Numbered from the stretch's first letter, positions 46,570-57,085 are shown. The stretch: DNA of 64,000 nt from Nostoc carneum NIES-2107 (GCA_002368155.1 AP018180.1:2699947-2763946), one strand, 5' to 3'. A program made the numbers and translations. Notes: generated by a model from the letters alone, not told the origin.

Positions 46570-47739
46570 TTAAATTAGAGATATATCCCATTGTTCTAAA
46601 AGAACTGCTTCTGTTTTTAAGACTAATTGCTCTACCGAAAAATTAGTAACTATTCGCTGTCGAATGTATTCTCGATCGCAACGCTTATTCTTAATATTTT
46701 CTATTAAGCTCTTAATAGCATTTTTTAAAGCTTCAGAATTTTGGGGCGCTATTACTGCACCTGTATCACCAACAATCCAAGCAGAATCGCCGACATCTGT
46801 GACTACACAAGGAACACCACAGGCCATTGCTTCGCCAATGGCATTAGAAAATCCTTCGCCATAAGCAGAAGCAGAACAGGCAATATCTAGTGCATTGTGT
46901 ACTGCTGGCATATCTGGGCGTTCTCCTGTCCACATGACTTTGTCAGAGATGTTTAGATCCAAAGCTAGCTGGTGTAGTTGTTGTTGATAACTTTCTGAAC
47001 CGGCACCTACACAAACAAAATGCACATCCTGTCTCTCTTGGCATAGTAGTGCTGCTGCCTTCAGAAAATTAGGATGGTCTTTCATCAGATCTAATCTTGC
47101 TACTAAACCAATTAAAAATTTCTCCTCTGGAATTCCCCATTCGGCTCTAATTTTGGTTCTAGTTATTGGATCTGGCTGAAAACGTTTGATATCAATACCG
47201 TTAGGAATTACCATCATTTTGTTTTCAGGTAATCCATAATCCAGATAATCTTTACGACCGGCATGAGAATTGAAAATAATTAGGTCAGTGAAGTACGATA
47301 AACGAACTTCCAGCTTGCCCAGCAAATTCCCTAACCAATCAAAACGTTCAGGAGCCATTTTAGATTCACGTCTTCCCCAAATAATTTTAGTTGAGGGTAA
47401 AAAAGGCTTTAAGAAAATAGTCATGAGATTTGATTCGCCAAGATATCCATGCAAGACATCGGGCTCTATATTTTTAAGCTCCCGAAAAATACGCCAAAAA
47501 AAACCAAATACATCCCAACGGCATTGTTTATTCAAGCAAATTGCTGGTATCGAACTATCTTTTAGATCTTTCTCTAAAGGCCCTCCTGCATAAAAATATA
47601 AAACTGTTACTTCTAAATTTCTTTCTTTCAGACCTTTGACTAGCGTCACTAATTGTCTTTGCGCTCCCCCATAGTTGAGGTCACGAATTAGAAAATCAAT
47701 TTTTTTTCTCATGCGATTATTTAGCTTTATATCACTCAT
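46570..47739 (-). CDS. Glycosyltransferase family 4
   Basis: 389 residues from ATG 47739; a GTG at 47748 is a possible alternative adding three. Start: RKKIDFLIRDLNYGGAQRQLVTLVKGL; donor-lobe motif SAYGEGFSNAIGEAMACGVPCVVTDVGDSAWIVGDTG. It lies about 15 bp from the GT2 gene and 25 bp from the polymerase gene, all on one strand, so cotranscription is very likely. Confidence 0.9.
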   Translation of the reverse strand: MSDIKLNNRMRKKIDFLIRDLNYGGAQRQLVTLVKGLKERNLEVTVLYFYAGGPLEKDLKDSSIPAICLNKQCRWDVFGFFWRIFRELKNIEPDVLHGYLGESNLMTIFLKPFLPSTKIIWGRRESKMAPERFDWLGNLLGKLEVRLSYFTDLIIFNSHAGRKDYLDYGLPENKMMVIPNGIDIKRFQPDPITRTKIRAEWGIPEEKFLIGLVARLDLMKDHPNFLKAAALLCQERQDVHFVCVGAGSESYQQQLHQLALDLNISDKVMWTGERPDMPAVHNALDIACSASAYGEGFSNAIGEAMACGVPCVVTDVGDSAWIVGDTGAVIAPQNSEALKNAIKSLIENIKNKRCDREYIRQRIVTNFSVEQLVLKTEAVLLEQWDISLI

Positions 47740-47754
47740 TAATATCACTCACAA

Positions 47755-48750
47755 TCAGAGTTTTCTTGCATTCATAATCAAAACATCTCTACAGTAGACT
47801 AAGTATCCTAAAGGAATGGTAAATAACCATAAAAACTTGCTCCATATAGTGGTTAATGATTTTACTTGAGTAATAACGGATGTTTTGCAGTGAAAGGAAA
47901 ATCGACTATAATGTATAGCTGAAATTATAAATATTTCTGGTGCATATAGAAAATAATCTATTATTGTTGTGTTCAATAGATATTGATGTAATATAATTTG
48001 CCCCAAACAAAATTTTCCTGGTACCCTATAACGAATTCCAAAGAACTTACTACCTATAGTTATTTTGTCTAGACCAGAAGTATAGTAAGTTCGTAAGAAT
48101 TCATTAATAAATCTTGCTTTGTATTTTCTAGAAATTTCCAACCAGGTAGGGAGTTCTGGAACATATTTTTCGTTTGGGAGTTCTAGCAAAGGAAATTCTC
48201 GCAGCACATCAGTTCGATAAACCCACCAGTTTTCTCCTGAAACCTTAAATCGATAACGCACCTCTATTAAATTAGAATCAAAGACATCAGATGGAAATTT
48301 ACTACCAACAATTTTCCCATGCTCATCTTTAGATAAAGAGATAACACCAGCAAAATCATTTTTTTGCTCTTTTGGAATTGCATCCCAGCTATACTTAAAT
48401 CGTTCTAATGCTTCTGGAATGCAAGTATCATCAGAATCTAATTTAATAAATAGTTCTCCATTAGCTTCTTTTACTGCTCGATTAAATGCTACTATCAGTC
48501 CACCATTTTCCTTATAGAAATAACGAATAGGAAATAGGCTTTCTTGTTGCCACTGTTTCACTAATGTATCGGTATTATCAGTAGAACCATCGTCGATGAT
48601 TAACCACTCAAAGTCACGGTAAGTTTGTGCCTTGAGACTCTTATAAACACGATGGAGAGTGTGGGCACGGTTATAAGTAGCAGTAAAAACCGTAAATACA
48701 TACTGATAGGTTTGTTGGGACAATCTTAGTGCCTCATGTTGTGTTGTCAT
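47755..48750 (-). CDS. Glycosyltransferase family 2
   Basis: 331 residues, AAGGAAAG before the ATG. GT-A fold: FTVFTATYNRAHTLHRVYKSLKAQTYRDFEWLIIDDGSTDNTD and the metal-binding DxD-type LDSDD. The C-terminal ~60 residues contain a hydrophobic segment and may associate with the membrane. Inverting transfer of one sugar to the growing repeat unit. Confidence 0.9.
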   Translation of the reverse strand: MTTQHEALRLSQQTYQYVFTVFTATYNRAHTLHRVYKSLKAQTYRDFEWLIIDDGSTDNTDTLVKQWQQESLFPIRYFYKENGGLIVAFNRAVKEANGELFIKLDSDDTCIPEALERFKYSWDAIPKEQKNDFAGVISLSKDEHGKIVGSKFPSDVFDSNLIEVRYRFKVSGENWWVYRTDVLREFPLLELPNEKYVPELPTWLEISRKYKARFINEFLRTYYTSGLDKITIGSKFFGIRYRVPGKFCLGQIILHQYLLNTTIIDYFLYAPEIFIISAIHYSRFSFHCKTSVITQVKSLTTIWSKFLWLFTIPLGYLVYCRDVLIMNARKL

Positions 48751-48806
48751 TTTGCTCTTTCCTTCGTTTAAGATTTATCGCATTGTTTTTATGACTTATT
48801 AACCAT

Positions 48807-50177
48807 CTAATTGATGCTCTGGTGTTTCTTTAATTGATATAGACAGCAAATGAATATGAAACAAAAAGATATTACATAAACAATACTTGTAGACAAAGCA
48901 ATACCAGCAATACCCCAAATTCTCATGAAGACAATATTTAAGACAATATTCACTATACAATTAATAGCAGAAACCCACATTAAAATTTGATTCAAACGTA
49001 AGGCAGAAATCATCTTCACTACTAAAATATTAGCTATATAAAAAGGTATTTGAAAAGCAAAAAACCTTTGAACTTTAGATACTGTAATTGTATCTTGATA
49101 ACCAAAAGCACCTCTTTGATAAATTATTTGAATGATTGGTTCAGAAAATAAATACAGAAAACCTGCTATTGGTATAGTGACTATAAAAATTATTAAGAGA
49201 TAACGTCTAAGTGTGTAATCTATTCCCTTCCAATCACTATGAGCAACCATTTGGGAAAAATAGGGAATTACAGCATTGCTTAAAGGGGTTGCAGTTAGGC
49301 TCAATATAAATGCAATGCTCCTATTACCATAGTTGAGTGCAGCCACGCTACCTGGTGACAACATTGCTGCCATCGATTGATCTACTAAACCAGCACTATT
49401 CATTAAAAATGCCCCAGCAATCATTGGCATATACTGATTAACTACCTGACCTAGATGAGTGTCAAAGCCATACCATTTTGGTAGCAATGAAATACCTTGC
49501 CGATGCAATAGCAATCCCAAGAAAAATAATTCTAGTAACGTACCACCAACTATCCCTGACACCAGATTAAATACTCCCCAAGAATTAAACAACGAGAGAA
49601 ATATGATAGTAATAGTTGGAATAATAATCGGAGAAAGAGCGACTAAAGCAAAATGTTCTCCAGCATTTAAAACAGCACCCCAGGTAGTGGAAATACCACT
49701 GAACAAAACAAATGGAGAAACTACACAAAGCAGCTTAAAGGTCAGGTCTAACTTTTCAGCACTGAATCCCGAAGCAATCCAGGGTAGATAAATTGGTGCT
49801 GCTACCACAATTAATATAGTTGTGATTCCTAGCAGTCCTAAACTCCAGACTGCCACCCCAGAAAATAGCTTTTGAGCTGTTTTTATTCCTTCTTTTTCTC
49901 GTACCTGAATATAAGTCGGAATCAGGGCAGCATTAAAAGAACTAGCAACTATACTGACGACAAAAGACGGAACTATTAAAGCAACTAAAAAAGCATCTAG
50001 ATCGTCGCCAGTACCAAATTTCCAAGCTACAAACAACTCTTTAACCAAAGTTGCTACTTTAACTAATCCTGTTCCTAAGGCAATAGTGACAACCGCGCCC
50101 AAAATCTGGCGATTGATAGAACCACTTGTTAGCTTTTTCCATACCTCAGCAACTTTATTTAGCACAAATAGCTCCAT
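48807..50177 (-). CDS. MurJ/Wzx-like lipid-linked oligosaccharide flippase
   Basis: 456 residues, about 12-14 membrane helices. The start (ALGTGLVKVATLVKELFVAWKFGTGDDLDAFLVALIVPSFVVSIVASSFNAALIPTYI) has the MviN/MurJ family pattern rather than the classical Wzx one. In this locus it probably flips the undecaprenyl-linked repeat unit. Whether it also handles lipid II cannot be told; a chromosomal murJ is expected elsewhere. Confidence 0.88.
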   Translation of the reverse strand: MELFVLNKVAEVWKKLTSGSINRQILGAVVTIALGTGLVKVATLVKELFVAWKFGTGDDLDAFLVALIVPSFVVSIVASSFNAALIPTYIQVREKEGIKTAQKLFSGVAVWSLGLLGITTILIVVAAPIYLPWIASGFSAEKLDLTFKLLCVVSPFVLFSGISTTWGAVLNAGEHFALVALSPIIIPTITIIFLSLFNSWGVFNLVSGIVGGTLLELFFLGLLLHRQGISLLPKWYGFDTHLGQVVNQYMPMIAGAFLMNSAGLVDQSMAAMLSPGSVAALNYGNRSIAFILSLTATPLSNAVIPYFSQMVAHSDWKGIDYTLRRYLLIIFIVTIPIAGFLYLFSEPIIQIIYQRGAFGYQDTITVSKVQRFFAFQIPFYIANILVVKMISALRLNQILMWVSAINCIVNIVLNIVFMRIWGIAGIALSTSIVYVISFCFIFICCLYQLKKHQSIN

Positions 50178-50298
50178 TCACTTAATATGTTAATCAAAAG
50201 CATTAATTTTTTGTAACTAAACTAAGCTTTCGCATTTAAATGTTTTTTACATCAGTTGCAAACCACATGGGTTTCCCTGTATAGCTTTAATGTCGAGA

Positions 50299-51177
50299 TC
50301 ATTTGTTCCCAGTGGGAGTATATTTTCCAGTTATGAAATAGTATGCAGATGGATAACGCCAACGAAGAATGGGATCAATCAGCGGATTCACCGCTACCTT
50401 GGCAGGAATAAGTCTCGCGGGAAAACCCATTCCCTCTTTGAAGGTCGAGAGTGCTGGATCTGTAGGAGTATGGTAACCGTAGACAATTTCACGAATTTTG
50501 CCTGAGCGGCGACAGGCTTGCACAAACTCAAAGACTAAGCCTGTACCAATATAAGTGGAGAGTGCTTCGGTGGCCAGCAAAGCTCTTTCGATATAAGCTG
50601 TACCATCAACCACGTAAGTTGTCATATAGCCACCTAATTTATCGTTGATTAATCCTGCAAAAACATAACGCTGTTTAGAGGGTATATGTTTTGCAAGTTG
50701 AGATAGATAAACTTTTTTAGGAATTACTTTGCCGCCAAATCGGATTGTTGCCGAATAAAAAACTTCATATCCTTGTTCTTCTAAGAGGTCTGGACTCAAT
50801 AACTGCAAAATTTCTGCGCGTTTGTAACATCTTTTTAGGTGATTTCTCCGATTTGATGACAGGCTTTGCAAGTTGTAGCCTTCAACATCAGATAGTAGAT
50901 GAATGGGGATTGATCCATTGGCTGCTGACGCATCAGCTTCACACAAAGATGCTCGAAATCCTAAGTGGATTTGTTTGGGGCAAGTTGCTTGCTTTGCAGT
51001 CAAACGAGCTAGTAAATTAATGGGTTCATAAAAACCAAATTTTGTCTGTTTCCAATAATGTCCCTGATGGTAGACAATTTGTATTCCTTGGTGGCGATAC
51101 CAATCCGCTGTCTCTTCTTCATTCATGGACAAGATTACAGCTTCAGAAGTTGTTTGCCTTATCTGTAAGTTAGTCAT
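50299..51177 (-). CDS. GNAT/FemAB-like acetyltransferase
   Basis: 292 residues, AAGGGG before the ATG. The central RRNHLKRCYKRAEIL and ERALLATEALSTYIGTGLVFEFVQACRRSG are of the GNAT/BioF2-like type. Distinct from the two 361-residue paralogues downstream in the locus but probably of the same broad fold. It may N-acylate an amino sugar. Its neighbours are the flippase and the dehydratase. Confidence 0.68.
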   Translation of the reverse strand: MTNLQIRQTTSEAVILSMNEEETADWYRHQGIQIVYHQGHYWKQTKFGFYEPINLLARLTAKQATCPKQIHLGFRASLCEADASAANGSIPIHLLSDVEGYNLQSLSSNRRNHLKRCYKRAEILQLLSPDLLEEQGYEVFYSATIRFGGKVIPKKVYLSQLAKHIPSKQRYVFAGLINDKLGGYMTTYVVDGTAYIERALLATEALSTYIGTGLVFEFVQACRRSGKIREIVYGYHTPTDPALSTFKEGMGFPARLIPAKVAVNPLIDPILRWRYPSAYYFITGKYTPTGNK

Positions 51178-51270
51178 TGATTAATTCCCCTTCAAGTTTT
51201 CCCTCTCCTGAGAAATAGCAAGTTACTAGCAAATTTACATATCTTGATTGCTAACTTAGTTTCTAGCTGT

Positions 51271-53313
51271 TTATGCTTCTTGCGGTTTCAATTTTCCCCG
51301 TTCATTGATATGGGAATTTGTCTTTGCATAATTTTGTGCGGCATTTTCTGACACTTTATTGCCTAGAGATTTGGGTTTATATCCTGGTACTATTTGTTCC
51401 AGCAAAAATATAATAGAATCGCTCTCATTTCTCTCTGCTACTTTACACAAAGACTCGACAACAACATTAATATTTTCTGGGATAATCCGACTGGCATTTT
51501 TCACAACTAAGAGCTTTTGATGTTCGGTGGGTTCATATTCTTCTCCAGCAATAAACAATTCTTCAAATAACTTTTCTCCGGGTCGCAAGCCTGTAAACAT
51601 AATCTCAATGTCTTTGTTGACTTCGTATCCCGAGAGGCGAATGAGTTCTGCAGCTAAGTCCACAATTTTGACTGGCTGTCCCATGTTCAGCATTAAAACT
51701 TCACCACTACGACCAAGAACAACTGCTTGTAAAACTAGTTGAACTGCTTCGGGTATGGTCATGAAATAACGGCAGATTTCGGGATGGGTGACGGTCACAG
51801 GGCCGCCTGCGGCGATTTGCTTTTTAAAGGTAGGAACGACGCTTCCCCTACTACCTAAAACATTGCCAAATCGCACAGCTACATAAGGTTTACCGCTTTC
51901 TCTGGCGGCTTGCAGTACTAACATTTCTGCCACCCGCTTACTTGCACCCATGATATTTGTCGGGTTCACGGCTTTATCTGTGGAAATCATCACGAAATGT
52001 TGAACACCATATTGCAGTGCCATGTCCAACAAATTTTTAGTACCTACAACATTGTTAGTAATTGCTTCCGCTGCATTGTCTTCCATCAGAGGCACGTGTT
52101 TATGGGCTGCAGCATGAAAAATCACATCTGGTTGGAATTGCTCAAAAGCATTTTTTAATCGCGACCGAAAGCGAATATCAGCAATAAATGCAGAAATCCG
52201 CGGGATGTTTGGTTGTGCTTTACTACCCTGTTTCAGGACTGGTACAAGTTGTTCTAATTCCTGTTGGATATTAAAGACAGAATTTTCGCCATGTCCAATC
52301 AGGATCATTTGCGCGGGACGACATTGAAAAATCTGCCTGCACAGTTCGCTACCAATCGAGCCACCTGCACCTGTAATTAGGACTTTTTTACCTGTGATAA
52401 ATTTGGCAACTTTCTCAATATCTGTCTGTACAGATTCTCGTCTGAGTAAGTCTTCAATGCGGACATCACGAATGTTGTCTACCCGAACACGACCGTTGAG
52501 AATCTCATGTATTCCTGGTAGGGTGCTAGTGTGAATGCCTGTGGCTTTGCAAATATCTACAATCTCCCGAATCACTCCCCCAGCTACGGTGGGCATTGCA
52601 ATTATCACTTTTTGGATCTGGAGAGATTGGATCGCTTGGGGAATGTAGAAGCGATCGCCTACTACAGGAATCCCACGAATACGTAAGTTCAATTTTTGTG
52701 GAGCATCGTCAATATAGGCTACCGGATAAAAACCTAGTTGGGGATTTCTTTGCATTTCTTGCACGAGCGAAACCCCAGCACTACCCGCACCTACTATTAA
52801 TACGCGCTCGGTTGTGGGAGACAATACTGTTTTTTGGCTAGTTTTATCGACAGCGCGGACGCTAAAACGCAGCGCACCTACGAAAATAAAAGACAGTAAA
52901 CCATCAATAAATGGTAGCGATTGGGGAAGTTTCTGGATAGTCAAATATGGTATGTAGTGAAAAGCATCGAAGACTAGGCTTTGAATAACTACCGCAGCCA
53001 ACATTAACATAGCTATATATGTTAGTTCTTCAATACTGGCATAACGCCAGTAACGTCGATAAAAACCCAGATGCCAAAATAAAATTAGTTTAATTGCTAA
53101 GAACAGGATTGTAGCAATTTCTAACTCTGTGATATATGCATTTAATGCCAAAACTCCATCTAAGCGGAGAAATAAAGCTAATAATGGTGTGATTGCAAAT
53201 AAACAAATATCACAAATTAATAAATGTTTATTTTGCAGTTTTAGCAATCCGCATAAGAATGTTTGGGCAACTTTTCGAGATGCCGACTGAAAGGTAAACA
53301 TTAGGTATTTCAT
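51271..53313 (-). CDS. FlaA1/CapD/PglF-like nucleotide-sugar 4,6-dehydratase
   Basis: 680 residues. Four to five membrane helices at the N-terminus, then two Rossmann domains: a CoA-binding-like one with LIVGAGSAGVSLVQEM and the catalytic one with VLITGAGGSIGSELCRQI (NAD site). The long-type SDR catalytic region ISTDKAVNPTNIMGASKRVAE carries Ser/Met/Lys in place of the usual Ser/Tyr/Lys, as in WbpM/PglF. It makes UDP-4-keto-6-deoxy-GlcNAc, the substrate for the aminotransferase at 32718. First gene of the minus-strand locus. Confidence 0.92.
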   Translation of the reverse strand: MKYLMFTFQSASRKVAQTFLCGLLKLQNKHLLICDICLFAITPLLALFLRLDGVLALNAYITELEIATILFLAIKLILFWHLGFYRRYWRYASIEELTYIAMLMLAAVVIQSLVFDAFHYIPYLTIQKLPQSLPFIDGLLSFIFVGALRFSVRAVDKTSQKTVLSPTTERVLIVGAGSAGVSLVQEMQRNPQLGFYPVAYIDDAPQKLNLRIRGIPVVGDRFYIPQAIQSLQIQKVIIAMPTVAGGVIREIVDICKATGIHTSTLPGIHEILNGRVRVDNIRDVRIEDLLRRESVQTDIEKVAKFITGKKVLITGAGGSIGSELCRQIFQCRPAQMILIGHGENSVFNIQQELEQLVPVLKQGSKAQPNIPRISAFIADIRFRSRLKNAFEQFQPDVIFHAAAHKHVPLMEDNAAEAITNNVVGTKNLLDMALQYGVQHFVMISTDKAVNPTNIMGASKRVAEMLVLQAARESGKPYVAVRFGNVLGSRGSVVPTFKKQIAAGGPVTVTHPEICRYFMTIPEAVQLVLQAVVLGRSGEVLMLNMGQPVKIVDLAAELIRLSGYEVNKDIEIMFTGLRPGEKLFEELFIAGEEYEPTEHQKLLVVKNASRIIPENINVVVESLCKVAERNESDSIIFLLEQIVPGYKPKSLGNKVSENAAQNYAKTNSHINERGKLKPQEA

Positions 53314-54671
53314 GCTCTTAGAGCTTTTTAACCTTGGTAAACGATCAATGTTTATTGTTTAAGCAAGCTTTTAAGCTTTATTTACAAAACTGGCAAAAAA
53401 TTTATTTTTATGATGGCGAACAATATCCAGAATTTATTCAATAAAACTCTGGATGATACATCGGAAATTTGACCTTTTACTACTGAATACTAATGAGCGC
53501 AAATCTCTACAAGATTTATTATCATCATTCTTTAGAGTAAATAGTTATTTACTCTATTAATTGAATCCTAGTTATAGAAATCTAGTTGTCTTTTGCAATC
53601 TTAGTATCTATAGACTGGAAATAATCCAGCTCAATTGGCATAAGTTAGCGATGCCACGCTTTACAGATTATGGCCAAAATCAAAGAGGAATCCTATAGAT
53701 ATTATTGATGCCAATATAGACCTATATACTGTCAGCAACACACTCTGGGTTTACCAATAATTAGAGTAGTCTATTGCTGCAAGATAAAAAGCACTAATTT
53801 TTGACAATTCGCTATCGAGAGCAGCCAACCTACATAAACAGCACGAAAGATTTTCAATACTAAATCTAAATTAATATTGAAAAATTCTTCTTAGTATAAT
53901 GAATTTCGCCGCTGAAAAAAGTCAAGGTGAGTACGTCTAAAGCAGGTTATTTTTAGGTTGAATTTGATGGCTACTCTTGGGGAAGCCTCTCCAATTCTAA
54001 ATTTTCGCAATGATAAATGCGATGCTCAAAACAATTTTCTCAAATACGCACACCCTGTTTATCGCGTTGTGTATTTCCACTTAAGTTTGATACACAACTA
54101 TGTTAGGTATATAAATGTTCCTAAACTTTCTGAGTTACCTCAGCGATAAACTATGAATGTTAAACCAGTTTTTTTTATTTAATCTGTCAAAGCTTGGCTT
54201 TAATTTCAGATTGATTTGTCAGATGTAGTAACTATCCTCCTAGAGATAGGCAACACTGAGACTATTTAAAGCTTTGTCTATAAACTATATATCACTTTAT
54301 TCTTGTGAATGTATATATGAGTTTATAAATTGCAATATCTCATACTAGCCCTTTATCGGCTTTTTTAGCATATTTTACTCATTATTCATATATAGATTTC
54401 ATAAAAATGCTAATACAATCTCCGTAAATTTATATAGATTTTATGAAGTAGGTAATTGAGAGAGATACTTCTAATGTGCTAAGTTTTGTATCAAGCTTCA
54501 ATCCGTCTACTTGCTATCTAATCTGCCTAGACAACGGATTATTATTTTTTGGGAGATAAAACTTTATCCGTTATTTGTGATTAATATCATAGTTCAAATA
54601 AAAATACCCCTTTTGATAGTTGTAATTTCATAAAAGCATTTTCAATGCATGAGCATCACATCTAATACGTA
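53314..54671. other. 1.36-kb AT-rich region upstream of the polysaccharide locus
   Basis: No convincing ORF on either strand. It should contain the promoter of the minus-strand locus. A short plus-strand open frame at 53958-54149 lacks any family resemblance and I do not call it. The right end abuts the IS5-type element. Confidence 0.45.
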
Positions 54672-56050
54672 GGGCTTGCTGAAAAATCAAGAAAAAGTGA
54701 CAGTCTCTGGATTATCAGACCCTAGAAGTATATTCAGGTGCAACAAAAGAAAGTAAAATAGCCCAAAATCCTTGCATCACAGTGGTCAGTCCCACCACTG
54801 TGTATCGGAAGTAACCATGTACCGAAAAGAAGAATCAACTCCAATTGCACCGTCAAACTTCTTGCTTCCATTTGAGGGAAAGTTGTCATCAGAAAATCGT
54901 TGGGTAATCATGGCTGATTTAATACCCTGGACAGAATTTGAAAAGGAATATTCTTCATCTTTCTCCGCAGATATGGGAGCGCCAGCAAAATCATTTCGGA
55001 TGGCGCTAGGCGCATTAATAATCAAAGAAAAGCTAGGGATAAGCGATAGAGAGACAGTAGAACAAATTAAAGAAAATCCTTATCTACAGTACTTTATAGG
55101 GATGTCATCTTATAGTAATGAATCTCCATTTGACGCATCAATGTTAGTACATTTTCGCTCAAGAATTAGTGCTAACCTAGTGAACAAAGTGAATCAAGAA
55201 ATGGTGAAGAAGATGCTAGAGACAACATCTTCTCAAGAGGCTAAAAAAAAACCAGTTAATTATTGCCGGAGCCAGCCTAGAACCATTAAGTAAGAGACAA
55301 TATAAAACTTTGTTAGTTGTTGGAGAAATTTATCGTCAACAACTATGGTTGTATGAAAATAAAAAACAGAGTATTGATGACCGAATCGTTAGTTTAAGCC
55401 AACCACATATCCGTCCAATTGTCCGGGGAAAAGCCGGGAAAGCCGTGGAATTTGGGGCAAAATTATCAGCTAGTTATTTTGAGGGATATGTATTTTTAGA
55501 CCATATTAGTTGGGATAACTTTAATGAATCAGGAGATTTAAAAGCACAAGTAGAAGCATATAAAAATTACACAGGTTATTATCCAGAATCCGTTCATGTT
55601 GATAAAATCTATCGCACAAAAGAGAACCGAGCTTGGTGTAAAGAAAGAGGTATTAGAATCAGTGGAGTTCCTTTAGGAAGACCTCCAAAAACTGTGAGTA
55701 AAGAAAAAAAGAAGCAAGCTCAAGAGGACGAAAGGATTCGTAATTCTATTGAGGGAAAGTTTGGACAAGGTAAAAGAAGGTTTAGCCTGGGTAAAGTGAT
55801 GGCAAAACTGTCTCATACTTCTCAAACAGCAATTGCTATTACTTTTTTAGTCATGAATCTTTCTACTCACCTGTCACGGGTTTTTTATGCCTTTTTAGGT
55901 CTATTTTGGAAAAATAGACCTTTTTTAGCCAATGGCATAATTTAAATTTATGATTTTCCTAGCTATAGGCAATAAAAAATTATATTTCACTTTGCTTAGA
56001 TAACTAGTCAACCCTTAAGATTGCTTTTTTATGACTTTTTCAGCAGACCC
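54672..56050 (+). mobile_element. IS5/IS1182-type element with internal deletion
   Basis: Inverted repeats GGGCTTGCTGAAAAA (left) and GGGTCTGCTGAAAAA (inward from right). TACGTA occurs on both sides (54666-54671 and 56051-56056) and may be the target duplication, although it is palindromic. The transposase gene inside lacks part of its coding region, so the copy is non-autonomous, but both ends are kept and it could be mobilised in trans. Confidence 0.82.
54817..55945 (+). pseudogene. IS5/IS1182-type transposase, internally deleted
   Basis: The first part (54817-55293) carries the N-terminal DUF772-like domain (SFRMALGALIIKEKLGISDRETVEQIKENPYLQYFIG). The second resumes in another frame at AGASLEPLSKRQYKTLLVVGEIYRQQ near 55268-55300 and contains VHVDKIYRTKENR and the C-terminal EGKFGQGKRRFSL block with the catalytic Glu. 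The segment expected between them, including the first catalytic Asp (usually LILDAT), is missing and the frames do not join. I infer a deletion within a purine-rich A9 tract. Confidence 0.85.
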
Positions 56051-56108
56051 TACGTAGGGGTACAAAAGAGTAATATGATTGATGGTTTGTGCACAATTGT
56101 GGGAATCG

Positions 56109-56993
56109 CTATGATTTAATTCCTTTTCTCACCAATTCTGGAATTTGGGAAGGGCGTTCGGCTACTGGAACTTGTGCTTCTTGGAAAGCAGCTAATTTAT
56201 TTTGTGCAGTGCCAAAGTTAGGATCGCGGCCGATGATTGTGGCTAAAGTGCCAGTTTGTCGCCAATGTTTTCCGGGTGGTGCTTGTCTACCTGCTATATA
56301 GGCAATTACTGGTTTATCTATCGCTTCGCTAATGTAGCGCGCCGCAGCTTCTTCACTACCGCCACCAGGCTGTCCCACTAAAACGATCGCTTCTGTAGTT
56401 TCATCTTCATCAAGAATTTGCAACCATTGCAGAAATGAGGAACCAACGATCGCATCACTCCCAATACTGACACTAATTGATTGTCCTAAACCCGCTTTGG
56501 TTAATTCCCAAGCAACTTCGTAGGTGAGTGTGCTGCTACGGCTGACAATTCCCACATGACCAGGAGTGTAAAATTCACTGGGGTGAGTTCCTAAGAGAAT
56601 TCTACCTGGCACAATAATTCCCGGACTATTTGGCCCTACCACCAAAGTTTCATGGGATTCAGCTTTCCTGAGTAATTGCACCATATCCAAAGGTGGTACA
56701 CCCGCAGCAATGATAATAATTTGGCGAATATTAGATGCGATCGCTTCTAAGGCTGCATCTAAAACTTGGTAAGGGTTGACACAAATAATTGTTGTGTCAA
56801 TGGGCCCAAATTGTCCTACTACCTCCTCAACCAAATCAAATACAGGCAGATCGTACTGTTTTTGTCCACCAAATCCGGGATTGACACCAGCAACCACATT
56901 TGTGCCATAAGCTTTCATCTGAGTAATATGAGTTGCTGAGATAAATTCGCTGAACCCTTGAATTACAACTTTGCTATCTGGCGTTAAGTTCAT
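56109..56993 (-). CDS. SucD-like CoA-ligase alpha subunit, phospho-His replaced
   Basis: 294 residues from ATG 56993; the longer frame is translated STRR repeat. CoA-binding fold start (SKVVIQGFSEFISATHITQMKAYGTNVVAGVNPG), then NSPGIIVPGRILLGTHPSEFYTPGHVGIVSRSSTLTYEVAWEL and IGSDAIVGSSFLQWL, all typical of succinyl-CoA synthetase alpha. Where SucD has GHAGA with the phosphorylated His, this protein reads WRQTGT; Gln246 aligns with that His. It may therefore be inactive in phosphoryl transfer or use another residue. The beta-like gene lies 200 bp upstream on the same strand. Confidence 0.82.
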   Translation of the reverse strand: MNLTPDSKVVIQGFSEFISATHITQMKAYGTNVVAGVNPGFGGQKQYDLPVFDLVEEVVGQFGPIDTTIICVNPYQVLDAALEAIASNIRQIIIIAAGVPPLDMVQLLRKAESHETLVVGPNSPGIIVPGRILLGTHPSEFYTPGHVGIVSRSSTLTYEVAWELTKAGLGQSISVSIGSDAIVGSSFLQWLQILDEDETTEAIVLVGQPGGGSEEAAARYISEAIDKPVIAYIAGRQAPPGKHWRQTGTLATIIGRDPNFGTAQNKLAAFQEAQVPVAERPSQIPELVRKGIKS

Positions 56994-57000
56994 AAACTGA

Positions 57001-57085
57001 TGGGGGATTGGGGACTGGGGATTGGGGACTGGGGAACTCGGGGCCCCCTCTGGGGATAAGGGGTAATGGGGACTGGGGACAAACA
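57001..57085. repeat. STRR heptanucleotide tract
   Basis: GGGGATT/GGGGACT units plus the same ~45-bp GGGGCCCCCTCTGGGG-containing stretch as at 33887-34020, between the alpha- and beta-like subunit genes. Confidence 0.85.

Noticed and set aside
53958-54149. 63-aa plus-strand ORF
   Set aside because: No recognisable features, no neighbours in operon, composition like the surrounding spacer.
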